Origin: Polymorphum gilvum SL003B-26A1
Lineage (GTDB): Bacteria > Pseudomonadota > Alphaproteobacteria > Rhizobiales > Stappiaceae
Length of the DNA stretch: 64,000 nt
Direction of reading: 5' to 3'
Assembly: GCF_000192745.1 (NCBI RefSeq)
Contig: NC_015259.1
Location: forward strand, 821,001 to 885,000
The notes below the pieces were generated by a model, which did no database searches, was not told where the DNA came from, and saw only the letters and a list, made by a program, of their open reading frames with translations. A program made the translations under genes and the position numbers. This document shows, piece by piece, positions 1 to 8,482 of this stretch (position 1 is the first letter of the stretch; every line of letters begins with the position of its first letter).

Positions 1-1328
1 CCGACGTGATCGAGCAGGTCGTCGACGATGCGGCGCACCTCGGCGCCGGACCCGGCCAGCCGGTGGAAGCGGATCGGCTCGGCGACGATGTCGGCGACGC
101 GCATGCGCGCGTTCAGCGAGGAATAGGGATCCTGGAAGATCATCTGCATCTGGCGGCGCATGGCCAGGACCTCGCGCCGGCGCGCCGGCGCGGTGAGCTC
201 CGTGCCGGCGAAGGCGACCGAGCCGCCGGTCGGCCGGCAGAGGCCGGCGATGACGCGGGCGATGGTCGACTTGCCCGAGCCGCTCTCGCCGACGAGGCCG
301 AAGGTCTCGCCGGGGAAGATGTCGAAGCTCACCTTCTTCAGGGCATCGACATGGCGCCGGCGCGAGGGCAGGATCGAGGTGCGCGTGCGGAACCGCATGT
401 CGAGGTCGCGCACGCACAGCAGCGGCCCGTCGATGCGGCCGTAGGCGCGCGCCTGGCCGAGCCAGTGGGTGGCGACGTCGATGCGGCGCGTCGGCGTGCC
501 GGCCGCCTCGATGTAGTCGACGACGGGGAACCGCTCCACCTTGACGTCGGGCCTGGGCACGGCGGAGATCAGGCTGCGGGTGTAGGGGTGATCGGGATCG
601 CCCAGCACCTTGGCGGTCTCGCCGTATTCGACCAGCCTGCCCCGGTACATGACGGCGACATGGTCGGTGATGTCGGCGATGACGCCCATGTCGTGTGTGA
701 TGAGCATCATGGCGACGTTGCGACGGGCGCACAGGTCCTTCAGCAGGGTGAGGATCTGCGCCTGGATGGAGACGTCGAGCGCGGTGGTCGGCTCGTCGGC
801 GACGATCATCTCAGGGTTCGCGCACAGCGCCAGCGCGATCACCGCGCGCTGGCGCATGCCGCCGGAGAACTGGTGCGGGTACTGGCGGATGCGTATGGCC
901 GGGTCGGGAATGCCGACGGCGTCGAGGAGGTCGACGGCGCGCCGGCGCGCCTCGGCGCGCGACAGCGGCAAGTGGGTGCGGATGGTCTCGACGAGCTGGG
1001 ATTCGATCGTCTGCAGCGGGTCGAGCGAGGTCAGCGGGTCCTGGAAGATCATGGCGATGCGCCGGCCGCGCAGGCGCCGCATGCGCGCCTCGTCGAGCGT
1101 GTCGATCCGCTCGCCGTCGAGGCGGATCTCGCCGGCGGCGATGCGGCCGGGCTCGGCCAGAAGCCCGATGACCGCGTTGCCGACGGTCGACTTGCCGGCG
1201 CCGCTCTCGCCGACGATGCCGAGGATCCTGCCGGGATCGAGCGCCAGGTCGAGGCCGTCGACGGCGACGAAGGTCGACCTGCGACCGGGAAACTCGACCC
1301 TGAGGCCGCGGATCTCGAGGACGGTCAT
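1..1328 (-). CDS. Dipeptide/oligopeptide ABC transporter double ATPase (DppD-DppF fusion), partial
   Basis: Cytoplasmic ATPase that powers peptide import through the two permeases encoded just upstream. Two nucleotide-binding domains lie in one chain. The first has Walker A GESGAGKST at about residues 40-48, signature FSGGMRQR and Walker B with ADEPTTALD. The second has Walker A GESGSGKST near residue 345 and a Q-loop FQDPYSSL, and is cut by the window edge before its signature motif. Fused DppD-DppF chains of this kind (GsiA/YejF type) are well known. The ATG at 1328 follows the permease stop by 9 bases, so this is the last visible gene of a minus-strand operon. The substrate is unknown; peptides are the family default. 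Confidence 0.93.
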   Translation of the reverse strand, partial: MTVLEIRGLRVEFPGRRSTFVAVDGLDLALDPGRILGIVGESGAGKSTVGNAVIGLLAEPGRIAAGEIRLDGERIDTLDEARMRRLRGRRIAMIFQDPLTSLDPLQTIESQLVETIRTHLPLSRAEARRRAVDLLDAVGIPDPAIRIRQYPHQFSGGMRQRAVIALALCANPEMIVADEPTTALDVSIQAQILTLLKDLCARRNVAMMLITHDMGVIADITDHVAVMYRGRLVEYGETAKVLGDPDHPYTRSLISAVPRPDVKVERFPVVDYIEAAGTPTRRIDVATHWLGQARAYGRIDGPLLCVRDLDMRFRTRTSILPSRRRHVDALKKVSFDIFPGETFGLVGESGSGKSTIARVIAGLCRPTGGSVAFAGTELTAPARRREVLAMRRQMQMIFQDPYSSLNARMRVADIVAEPIRFHRLAGSGAEVRRIVDDLLDHV

Positions 1329-1337
1329 GGCATCTCC

Positions 1338-2300
1338 TCAGCGCAGCTTCGGGTTCAGCGCGTCGCGCAGCCAGTCGCCGAGCAGGTTGACGGCGAGCAC
1401 CAGCAGCGCGAGGGCGAGGCCGGGGAAGATCGCGATCCACCATTCGCCGGAATAGAGGAAGTCGTTGCCGGTCGCGATCAGCGTGCCAAGCGAGGGTTGG
1501 GTCGGCGGCATGCCGACACCGAGGAAGGACAGCGTCGCTTCGGTGACGATGGCGATGGCGAGGTTGAGGGTGGCGATGACGAGGACCGGCCCCATGACGT
1601 TGGGCAGGATGTGGCGGACCATGATGACGGGGGCGGGAATGCCGATCACGCGCGCCGCCTGGACGTAGTCCTTGCTTTTCTCCACCATCGTCGAGCCGCG
1701 GACGGTGCGCGCATACTGGACCCAGAACGACAGCGCGAGGGCGAAGATCAGGATCCAGAAGGCGTAGACTTCTCGGTCGAGGGAGCCGAAAAGGCCGCGC
1801 GCGGCGCCGTCGACCAGCAGCGCGATCAGGATCGCCGGAAAGGTGAGCTGGACGTCGGCGATGCGCATGATCAGCGCATCGGTGCGGCCGCCGAAATAGC
1901 CGGCGATGAGTCCGAGCGCGATGCCGAGGATGGCGGCGGCGGCGACCGAGCAGACGCCGACCACGAGCGAGATCCGCATGCCGTAGAGGATGCCGGACAA
2001 CAGGTCGCGGCCCTGGTCGTCGGTGCCGAACAGGAAGCGGGCATCGCCCTCTTCCAGCCACACCGGCGGCAGGCGTGAATCGAGGATGCTGATGGCGGCG
2101 AGGTCGAAGGGATCGTGCGGCGCGATCCAGGGCGACAGGAACGCCGCAGCGACGCAGGCGAGGGTGCCGAGCGCGGCGATCACCGTCACCCTGGAGCGCA
2201 GGAAGGAATGCAGCAGGTCGCTGTCGAGGGCGCGGGCGAGCGCGCGTTTCGGTGCGCCGCTGCGCGCAGGGGGCGGATCGGGAGCGGCGGGAGCGGCCAT
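1338..2300 (-). CDS. ABC transporter permease, DppC/OppC type
   Basis: Inner-membrane permease, 320 aa. The visible features are an N-terminal cytoplasmic tail rich in Pro/Ala, a first membrane helix near residues 38-60, an OppC-type periplasmic loop containing FGTDDQGRD, and the EAA-type coupling region around AARVIGIPAPVIMVRHILPN. The start is taken at the ATG at 2300 because homologous sequence begins there and it lies 14 bases beyond the upstream permease stop. A much longer reading frame exists upstream but overlaps that permease. It forms the heteromeric channel with the 2315-3289 product. Confidence 0.92.
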   Translation of the reverse strand: MAAPAAPDPPPARSGAPKRALARALDSDLLHSFLRSRVTVIAALGTLACVAAAFLSPWIAPHDPFDLAAISILDSRLPPVWLEEGDARFLFGTDDQGRDLLSGILYGMRISLVVGVCSVAAAAILGIALGLIAGYFGGRTDALIMRIADVQLTFPAILIALLVDGAARGLFGSLDREVYAFWILIFALALSFWVQYARTVRGSTMVEKSKDYVQAARVIGIPAPVIMVRHILPNVMGPVLVIATLNLAIAIVTEATLSFLGVGMPPTQPSLGTLIATGNDFLYSGEWWIAIFPGLALALLVLAVNLLGDWLRDALNPKLR

Positions 2301-2314
2301 CGCTCGTCTCCCGT

Positions 2315-3289
2315 TCAGGCCTGATCGACCCGCAGGCGCGGGTCGATCAGGTAATAGAGGATGTCGACGACGAAGTTGATCGTCACGAACAGGAAGGCGG
2401 TGAGCATCAGGTAGGCAGCCATGATCGGGATGTCGACGTTGCGCACCGCCTGCAGGAACATCAGGCCCATGCCAGGCCACTGGAACACGGTCTCGGTGAT
2501 GGTGGCGAAGGCGATGATGGAGCCGAGTTGCAGGCCTGTGATGGTGACGACGGGCACCAGGGTGTTTTTAAGCGCGTGGCGGAAATGGACAAGCCGGTCC
2601 GGCAGGCCGCGGGCGCGGGCGAACTTGATGTAGTCGGTGCGGATGACCTCCAGCATCTCGGCTCGGATCAGGCGCATGATCAGCGTCATCTGGTAGAGGC
2701 CGAGGGTGATCGAGGGCAGCACCAGGGCCTTCAGCCCGGACGCGGTCAGGAACCCCGTGGTCCACCAGGAGCCGACCTGTACGATCTCACCGCGGCCGAA
2801 GCTCGGCAGCCACTGCAAGGTCACCGAAAACAGGAAGATCAGCAGAATGCCGATGAAGAAGGTCGGCAGCGAGATGCCGACCAGGGACAGCGACAGGAAC
2901 AGGCGGGACAGGGGTGAATCGCGCTTGAGGCCGGCATAGACGCCCATCGGGATGCCGAGGGCGAGGGCCAGCACTGCAGACGCGAAGCTGAGTTCCAGGG
3001 TGGCCGGAATGCGCCTGGCGAACAGGTCGGCGACCGGCTGGCGGAACTGGTAGGACGTGCCGAAGTCGAAGCGGGCGGCGTTGGCGACGAAGCGGGCGAA
3101 CTGGACGAGGACCGGATCGTTCAGGCCGAGTTCCTGGCGCAGGGCGGCGCGCTGCTCGACGGAGGTCTCCATGCCGACCATCTGGTTGACGGGGTCGCCG
3201 ACGAAACGGAACAGGCTGAACGCGATCAGCGCGACTGTAACCATGACGATGCCCGCCTGCAGCAGGCGGCGGAATGCGAAACCGAGCAT
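2315..3289 (-). CDS. ABC transporter permease, DppB/OppB type
   Basis: Inner-membrane permease of 324 aa with about six helices. The N-terminus begins MLGFAFRRLLQAGIV, as expected for DppB. The coupling loop reads ARARGLPDRLVHFRHALKNT, matching the EAA consensus of peptide permeases. It sits between the binding-protein gene (70-base gap holding a hairpin) and the second permease (14-base gap), in the standard dpp/opp order. No strong Shine-Dalgarno sequence precedes the ATG, so expression may depend on translation of the upstream message. Confidence 0.93.
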   Translation of the reverse strand: MLGFAFRRLLQAGIVMVTVALIAFSLFRFVGDPVNQMVGMETSVEQRAALRQELGLNDPVLVQFARFVANAARFDFGTSYQFRQPVADLFARRIPATLELSFASAVLALALGIPMGVYAGLKRDSPLSRLFLSLSLVGISLPTFFIGILLIFLFSVTLQWLPSFGRGEIVQVGSWWTTGFLTASGLKALVLPSITLGLYQMTLIMRLIRAEMLEVIRTDYIKFARARGLPDRLVHFRHALKNTLVPVVTITGLQLGSIIAFATITETVFQWPGMGLMFLQAVRNVDIPIMAAYLMLTAFLFVTINFVVDILYYLIDPRLRVDQA

Positions 3290-3312
3290 CAGGAACCGTT
3301 CCGGGGTTCGGT

Positions 3313-3344
3313 CCCGCTTCCGGACACCTCGATCCGCAAGCGGG
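3313..3344 (-). promoter_or_regulatory. Intercistronic hairpin after the binding-protein gene
   Basis: Between the binding-protein stop and the DppB start the arms CCCGCTT (3313-3319) and AAGCGGG (3338-3344) pair. A 1x1 mismatch follows, then an inner stem CGGA/TCCG around an 8-base loop. No U-run follows, so it is not a simple terminator. Hairpins at this place commonly protect the upstream binding-protein message from 3' decay, giving more binding protein than permease. That role is inferred from position only. Confidence 0.5.
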
Positions 3345-3359
3345 CGGGGTCTGGCGGGG

Positions 3360-4943
3360 TCAGTTCTTGGTCACGAAGCGGAACAGGAACTGGTCGTCGG
3401 CGCGCTGGGCGACCGTGAGCCGGTCCGAGACGCCCCAGGCGAGGCTTTGCTGGTGCAGCGGCAGATGCGCGATCTCCTCATGGGTGATGCGGAAGGCCTC
3501 GGCGATCAGCGCGTCGCGCCTGGCCGGGTCGTTTTCCGACAGGATCTCGGCGGCAAGGGCGTCGACCTTGTCGTTGCAGTAGCCGCCCAGATTGAACGCG
3601 CCACCCTTGCCGGCATCGTCGCGGCAGGTCAGCAGGTTGTCGATCACGTTCCAGCCGTCGAGCGATCCGGGCGTCCAGCCGAGCATGTAGAACGACGTGT
3701 CGTAACCGCCCGAGGGCAGGATACGGGCGAAATACTGCGCCTTGGGCTGGGCGTTCAGGGCGACCTTGACGCCGACGCGGGCGAGCATGGCGGCAACCGC
3801 CTGGCAGATGGCCTCGTCGTTCACGTAGCGGTCGTTGGGGCAGTCCATCGTGACCGAGAAGCCGTCGGGATAGCCGGCCTCGGCGAGCAGGGCCCTGGAG
3901 GCTTGCGGGTCGTAGGGGAAGCGCTGGAACTCGTCGGCGCGCTCAAAGAGCAGCGGCGCAATGAGCAGGGCCGTCGGTTCCGCCATGTTGCGCATGACCC
4001 TGGACTTGATCGCCTCGATGTCGATCGCCTGGTAGAAGGCCTTGCGCACCCGGACGTCCTTGAACGGGTTCCTGCCCTTGACGTCCGAGTAGAGCAGTTC
4101 GTCGCGGCGCTGGTCGAGGCCGAGGAAGATCGTGCGCAGTTCCGGCCCGGTCAGGGCGCGGGTGCCGGAATTGTCCTCGACGCGCCTGATGTCCTGGACC
4201 GGTACCGGATAGACCATGTCGAGTTCTCCCGACAGCAGCGCCGCGACGCGGGTGGCGTCGGAGGCGATCGGGGTGAACTCGACGCGGTCGATGTTGTGCC
4301 TGGTCGTGTCCCACCAGTCCGGGTTCTTCTCGAATACGGTCTTCACGCCCGGTTCGTGGCTGACCAGCTTGAAGGGGCCCGTGCCGTTGGTGTTGAAGGC
4401 GGCGAAATTCGAACTCGTGTCAGACGCCGAGGTGACCCTGACGGCGCCGTTCCCCTCGGTCCACTCCTTGTCCATGATGTACCAGGTGTCCCACTCGTGG
4501 TGCAGGATCGGGTTCGGTCCCGGCAGGACGAAATCGACCGTGTGGTCGTCGACCGCCACGACCTCGACGTCCGTCCCCAGACGCTTGGCGAGATCGGAGC
4601 CCTCCGAGCGCAGGCGGGTGGCCGAGAAGACCACATCCTCGGCGGTGAAATCGTTGCCGTTGTGGAACTTGACGCCCTGGCGCAGGTGGAAGCGCCAGCG
4701 GTTCGGCTCGACGATCTCCCAGCTTTCGGCGAGCGACGGCTCGATTTCCAGGTTCTCGTTGCGCCGGGTCAGGCCTTCGTACACGTTGCCCACGGCCGAC
4801 AGGGTGAAGGTCTCGTTGAGGCTGTACGGGTCCAGCTGGTTGAGCGTGCCCTGATAGGCATATTTCAGCGTTTCCGCACTCGCGGGGACCGCGGCGATTG
4901 CGGCTGCCAGGGCGGCCGCCGCGGTCAGACGACGATTCAGCAT
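3360..4943 (-). CDS. Peptide ABC transporter substrate-binding protein (SBP_bac_5)
   Basis: Periplasmic solute receptor of 527 aa for the peptide importer encoded downstream. The precursor begins MLNRRLTAAAALAAAIAAV with cleavage expected after ASA-E near residue 23. Family landmarks include YEGLTRRNENLEIEPSLAESW, the FHNG motif and AFYQAIDIEAIKSRV, typical of the DppA/OppA fold. The ATG at 4943 has an AAGGAG Shine-Dalgarno about 8 bases upstream; the longer frame to 5063 lacks one and gives no signal peptide. It is the first gene of the operon. The ligand could be a peptide, an opine or a similar solute. Confidence 0.93.
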   Translation of the reverse strand: MLNRRLTAAAALAAAIAAVPASAETLKYAYQGTLNQLDPYSLNETFTLSAVGNVYEGLTRRNENLEIEPSLAESWEIVEPNRWRFHLRQGVKFHNGNDFTAEDVVFSATRLRSEGSDLAKRLGTDVEVVAVDDHTVDFVLPGPNPILHHEWDTWYIMDKEWTEGNGAVRVTSASDTSSNFAAFNTNGTGPFKLVSHEPGVKTVFEKNPDWWDTTRHNIDRVEFTPIASDATRVAALLSGELDMVYPVPVQDIRRVEDNSGTRALTGPELRTIFLGLDQRRDELLYSDVKGRNPFKDVRVRKAFYQAIDIEAIKSRVMRNMAEPTALLIAPLLFERADEFQRFPYDPQASRALLAEAGYPDGFSVTMDCPNDRYVNDEAICQAVAAMLARVGVKVALNAQPKAQYFARILPSGGYDTSFYMLGWTPGSLDGWNVIDNLLTCRDDAGKGGAFNLGGYCNDKVDALAAEILSENDPARRDALIAEAFRITHEEIAHLPLHQQSLAWGVSDRLTVAQRADDQFLFRFVTKN

Positions 4944-5168
4944 GTTCCCCTGCTCCTTCTCCGGCTCTGCCCCTGCGGGAGTTTGGTCCCCGATTCGTCG
5001 GCAGCGTTGCGTCCGGCCATGACCAGGCCATGACTGCCTGTGGCTGATCGCATCTGTCATCATCGCAACGGGACAGCACCGCGTCCAGAGCTAGATTTTT
5101 GTGATATCAGGGTAATTTCGAAACCAATTGACGTTGAGCCGGTTGCAGACGCGCCGTGGCAGCCCGGA

Positions 5169-6866
5169 TCAACCGGCCCGGCTCGTCTCCATCGCGCTGC
5201 GCAGGATGTCGACATCGGGCGGGCAGGCGACGTCGAGCGGCGCGGTCCGGCCACGGATCGACACCTGGCACAGGGGGGCGAGCGCGTCGCGGTCGAGACC
5301 GGCGGCGTTCACGATGTCGAGGGAGATGGCGGCCAAGGCGTTCTGTTCCTTGGCGACGCCCTCCAGCCGGCTGGCGACGTTGACGACGTCGCCGAGGGCG
5401 GTCAGGCCGGAGGCGACGCCGTTGCGACCGTCGAGGCCGATGCGGCCGAGGATCGCCGGACCGCCATGAAGGCCGACGGCGATGCGCAGCGGCGCGCCGA
5501 TCTGGTCGGCGAGGTCGCGGTTGATGAGGTGCAGTTCCGCACCGAGGTCGACGATGGTGCGCAGCGCCGCCCGGGATGCGGCGGCCAGATCGCTCTCGAT
5601 GCCGTAGAGCGCCATGATGCCGTCGCCCATCACCTTGTCGATGACGCCGTCGTGGCGGCGGATGACGCGCACGACGCTGTCGACGTAGCGGTTCAGGATG
5701 AACACGACGTCGAAGGGCAGGCGGCCCTCGCTGAGCGCGGTGAAGCCGCGCAGGTCGACGAACATGACCGCGACCGGCTGTTCCGTGCCCCAGCGGTAGC
5801 GGTCGTGGATCGCGTCCTTGGGCAGGGACGCACCGCTGGCGAGCAGGGGGCGGACGACGAGGTCGCCGCAGGGGCGGACCTGACAAGCGAGGCGCACGTC
5901 GCTGCCGGCATGGATGCGTTTCAGCACCTGCAGTTCGGCCGGATCGGGCCGCGGCAGGCCGTCGGCGCCGGCCACGATCAGCGTCCGGCAGGTCGAGCAG
6001 CGCGCGCGGCCGCCGCACACGGACATGTGCGGCACGCGCTTCATGCGGCTGATCTCGAGCAGGGTCGGTCCCGGACGCGCCTTGACCGCCTTTTCGCCCA
6101 GATAGCGGATCGTGATGCTCGGCCGGGTCAGCGCCAGCAGCTTGCGGGCGACGAACAGCAGGACGGCGGCGGCGAGCAGGCCGTAGAACAGCATGCGGCC
6201 GGTCTCGGTCAAGGCGAGCAGTTCGACCTTCTGCTCAGGCGTGACGTTGAGCTTGACCTGGCCTTCGAGCACGAGGCGGCGGGCGGCGGAAATCCAGCCG
6301 GTGAGGGCGAGCAGGGGGATGGCGATCGCCAGGGCGAACAGCGGCGTCCGGCAGGGCGCGTACCAGGCCTTCAGGCGCAGCCAGTAGTGCACGCCGATGC
6401 AGCCGTGCAGCCAGACGATGACCAGGAACAGGCTTTGCAGGACGGCGTCGCCCGGCCACAGCACGGACAGCTCGTGCCGGTAGTCGATCATTGAGTCGAA
6501 CAGCGTCTCGGCGCCGCGCGTTGCCATGATGTGCTTGACCATGAACCAAGGAATGGCGAGGCCGAGCAGGATCTGCGCCGCTTCCCAGGCGGGCATGTGC
6601 CAGGTGCGCCGGCGGGCGAACTTCCACAGCGACAGGAGCACATGAACGGGCAGGGCCGCGTAGAGCAGGAGCGTGCCGGGCAGGCTGTGCGTCACCGCAT
6701 AGCGCATGTCTTGGCCACGCTGCATCCAGTCCAGCGACACGTTGCCGAGGGCGTGGTTGAGGAAATGGGTGGCCGCGAAGGCAAACAGGATCAGCCCCGC
6801 GATCAGGCGCAGGCGCTGCGGCAGCGTGCCGGCGCCCGGGGGATGTCGCTGAACGGCCTTTGCCAT
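5169..6866 (-). CDS. Class III adenylate cyclase with cytochrome-b-like membrane anchor and [2Fe-2S] domain
   Basis: Predicted membrane enzyme making cAMP from ATP under redox control, 565 aa. Residues about 20-245 hold six helices with paired histidines (H34, H38, H60, H75, H112, H154, H160), resembling the diheme anchor of succinate dehydrogenase/fumarate reductase. Residues about 250-345 form a plant-type ferredoxin domain with Cys284, Cys290, Cys293 and Cys328. Residues about 360-560 are the cyclase domain, with metal-binding Asp371 and Asp415, the Lys in DKVMGD and a later LGDVVNVASRLEG motif, so it looks catalytically intact. Sinorhizobium meliloti CyaC is a known quinone-responsive cyclase with such an anchor. 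Start at 6866; the longer frame would run into the divergent gene's leader. Confidence 0.88.
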   Translation of the reverse strand: MAKAVQRHPPGAGTLPQRLRLIAGLILFAFAATHFLNHALGNVSLDWMQRGQDMRYAVTHSLPGTLLLYAALPVHVLLSLWKFARRRTWHMPAWEAAQILLGLAIPWFMVKHIMATRGAETLFDSMIDYRHELSVLWPGDAVLQSLFLVIVWLHGCIGVHYWLRLKAWYAPCRTPLFALAIAIPLLALTGWISAARRLVLEGQVKLNVTPEQKVELLALTETGRMLFYGLLAAAVLLFVARKLLALTRPSITIRYLGEKAVKARPGPTLLEISRMKRVPHMSVCGGRARCSTCRTLIVAGADGLPRPDPAELQVLKRIHAGSDVRLACQVRPCGDLVVRPLLASGASLPKDAIHDRYRWGTEQPVAVMFVDLRGFTALSEGRLPFDVVFILNRYVDSVVRVIRRHDGVIDKVMGDGIMALYGIESDLAAASRAALRTIVDLGAELHLINRDLADQIGAPLRIAVGLHGGPAILGRIGLDGRNGVASGLTALGDVVNVASRLEGVAKEQNALAAISLDIVNAAGLDRDALAPLCQVSIRGRTAPLDVACPPDVDILRSAMETSRAG

Positions 6867-6999
6867 GAAGGGCTCCGCCTGCCTTGCCGTTGCTCCGATC
6901 CGCCGTCCCGGGTGCCGCGAGGCTTGCCTTTGGCCCGCAGCTTGCTTCACCGTGCGGCTGATGCTCCGGGCTTCGCTGCCCCAAGACACGAGGAACCGT

Positions 7000-8349
7000 A
7001 TGCCGCCGCTCGACGAATTCCGCAAGCAGATTGGTGATGTTCCCGCTCATGACGACGCGGCCACGCTCAAGCTGAAGAGCCTTGACTTCTATTGGTTCTC
7101 CCCGATCCTGAAGCGTCAGCTGGCGGACTGCAGAGGCGACATTGCGGTGCGTCCGCGCAATCGCGACGAGGTGCTGGCGGTCGCCGCCGCGGCGGCGCGG
7201 ACGCGCCTGCCGCTGACCGTGCGCGGCGGCGGAACCGGCAACTACGGTCAGGCGATCCCGCTTTCGGGCGGCGTCGTGCTCGACATGGGGGCACTCGATG
7301 GCGTCGTTTCAGTCAGTCCGGGCGTCGGTACCTTCGAGGCCGGCGCGACTATGCTGGAGATCGACAAGGCGCTGGCGCCGCAGGGCTGGGAACTGCGCTT
7401 CCATCCCTCGACGCGCAAGCAGGCGACCATCGGCGGTTTCGTCGCCGGCGGGGCGGCAGGCGCGGGCTCGTGCACCTGGGGCCAGATCGCCGATCCGGGT
7501 GCCGTGCTCGCCGTCGAGGTCGCGACGGTCGAGGAAAACCCGCGGGTGCTGAGGCTGGAAGGCCCGGACGTGCTCAAGGTGCTGCACGCCTATGGCATCA
7601 ACGGCATCCTCCTGTCGGTGACCGTGCCGCTGGCGCCGCGCCATCCCTGGGCGGAGCGCATCCTCGCCTTTCCCGATCTGGCCAGGGCGGCGCGGTTCGG
7701 CCAGGCACTCACGGAGGCGGAGGGCATCGCCAAGAAACTGGTCAGCGTCTTCGACCCGCGGATCCCGCCCAAGCTCGGCCGGCTCTCGGCCTACGTGCCG
7801 GAGGGGCGCGCGGCGGCGATCGTAATGGTCAGCGAACCGCAGGCCGGGGCGCTGATCGACATGGCGGCGCGCTTCGGCGGCGAGGTCACCTTCGCGCGCA
7901 GCGCCGAAGAAGCCGACAGGGTCGCCTTCGAGGGGCTCGGGTCGCCCGGTCCGCTCTACGAATACACCTGGAACCACACCACCCTGCATGCCCTCAAGCG
8001 CGAGCCGGACATCACCTATCTGCAGGTCCGCTTCCCGCCGGACGGCATGCTCGAACTGGTCGACACGGTGGCGGCGACCTTCGGCGACGAGTTGCTGCTG
8101 CACCTGGAGTTCCAGCGTCGCTTCGGACGCGTCGTCTGCTCGGCCCTGCCGCTGGTCCGCTACACGTCCGATGCCCGGCTGGACGAGGTGATCGCCACGC
8201 TCGATGCCATGGGCGCGGCCGTGTCCAACCCGCATACCTTCGTGCTCGACAACGCCGGCTGGAAACGCGTCGACGCGCCGCAGCCGGAATTCAAGCGCGT
8301 CGCCGATCCGCACGGCCTGATGAACCCCGGCAAGCTCGCCGGAACGTGA
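7000..8349 (+). CDS. FAD-binding oxidoreductase (FAD_binding_4 / GlcD-like)
   Basis: Flavin-dependent oxidoreductase of the PCMH/VAO fold, 449 aa. The FAD site includes LTVRGGGTGNYGQAIPLSGG and ATIGGFVAGGAAGAG, and the C-terminus ends in the family-typical DPHGLMNPGKL. Substrate is unknown. It is a clear paralogue of the protein at 28516-29922: both share FYWFSP/FFWYSP near the N-terminus, the TGNYGQA motif and EFVR/EFQRRFG-type blocks. The ATG at 7000 has GAGGAA just upstream. It is transcribed divergently from the redox-type adenylate cyclase across a 133-base gap, which makes a shared redox theme possible. Confidence 0.85.
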   Translation: MPPLDEFRKQIGDVPAHDDAATLKLKSLDFYWFSPILKRQLADCRGDIAVRPRNRDEVLAVAAAAARTRLPLTVRGGGTGNYGQAIPLSGGVVLDMGALDGVVSVSPGVGTFEAGATMLEIDKALAPQGWELRFHPSTRKQATIGGFVAGGAAGAGSCTWGQIADPGAVLAVEVATVEENPRVLRLEGPDVLKVLHAYGINGILLSVTVPLAPRHPWAERILAFPDLARAARFGQALTEAEGIAKKLVSVFDPRIPPKLGRLSAYVPEGRAAAIVMVSEPQAGALIDMAARFGGEVTFARSAEEADRVAFEGLGSPGPLYEYTWNHTTLHALKREPDITYLQVRFPPDGMLELVDTVAATFGDELLLHLEFQRRFGRVVCSALPLVRYTSDARLDEVIATLDAMGAAVSNPHTFVLDNAGWKRVDAPQPEFKRVADPHGLMNPGKLAGT

Positions 8350-8482
8350 GCGGGTCGAGACCGTAGTTCCCCGACTGGCCGGTTTTCCGAGGCTGTGGCC
8401 ATACTGACCCGTCAAGCCTGGGCGACGTGTATCGGAGCCCGCCGGGCCGGGTGCGGGCGGGCCGCAGGGAGGGGAGGCGATA

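Noticed and set aside
6-2078. Long open frame on the plus strand (690 codons) opposite the ABC transporter genes
   Set aside because: Low-complexity Asp/Gly/Arg-rich translation typical of the antisense of GC-rich genes; the minus strand carries well-matched ABC genes. The same applies to the long frames at 3057-5033, 5040-6494, 14881-16218, 35629-37362, 39129-40772 and 57864-59939.
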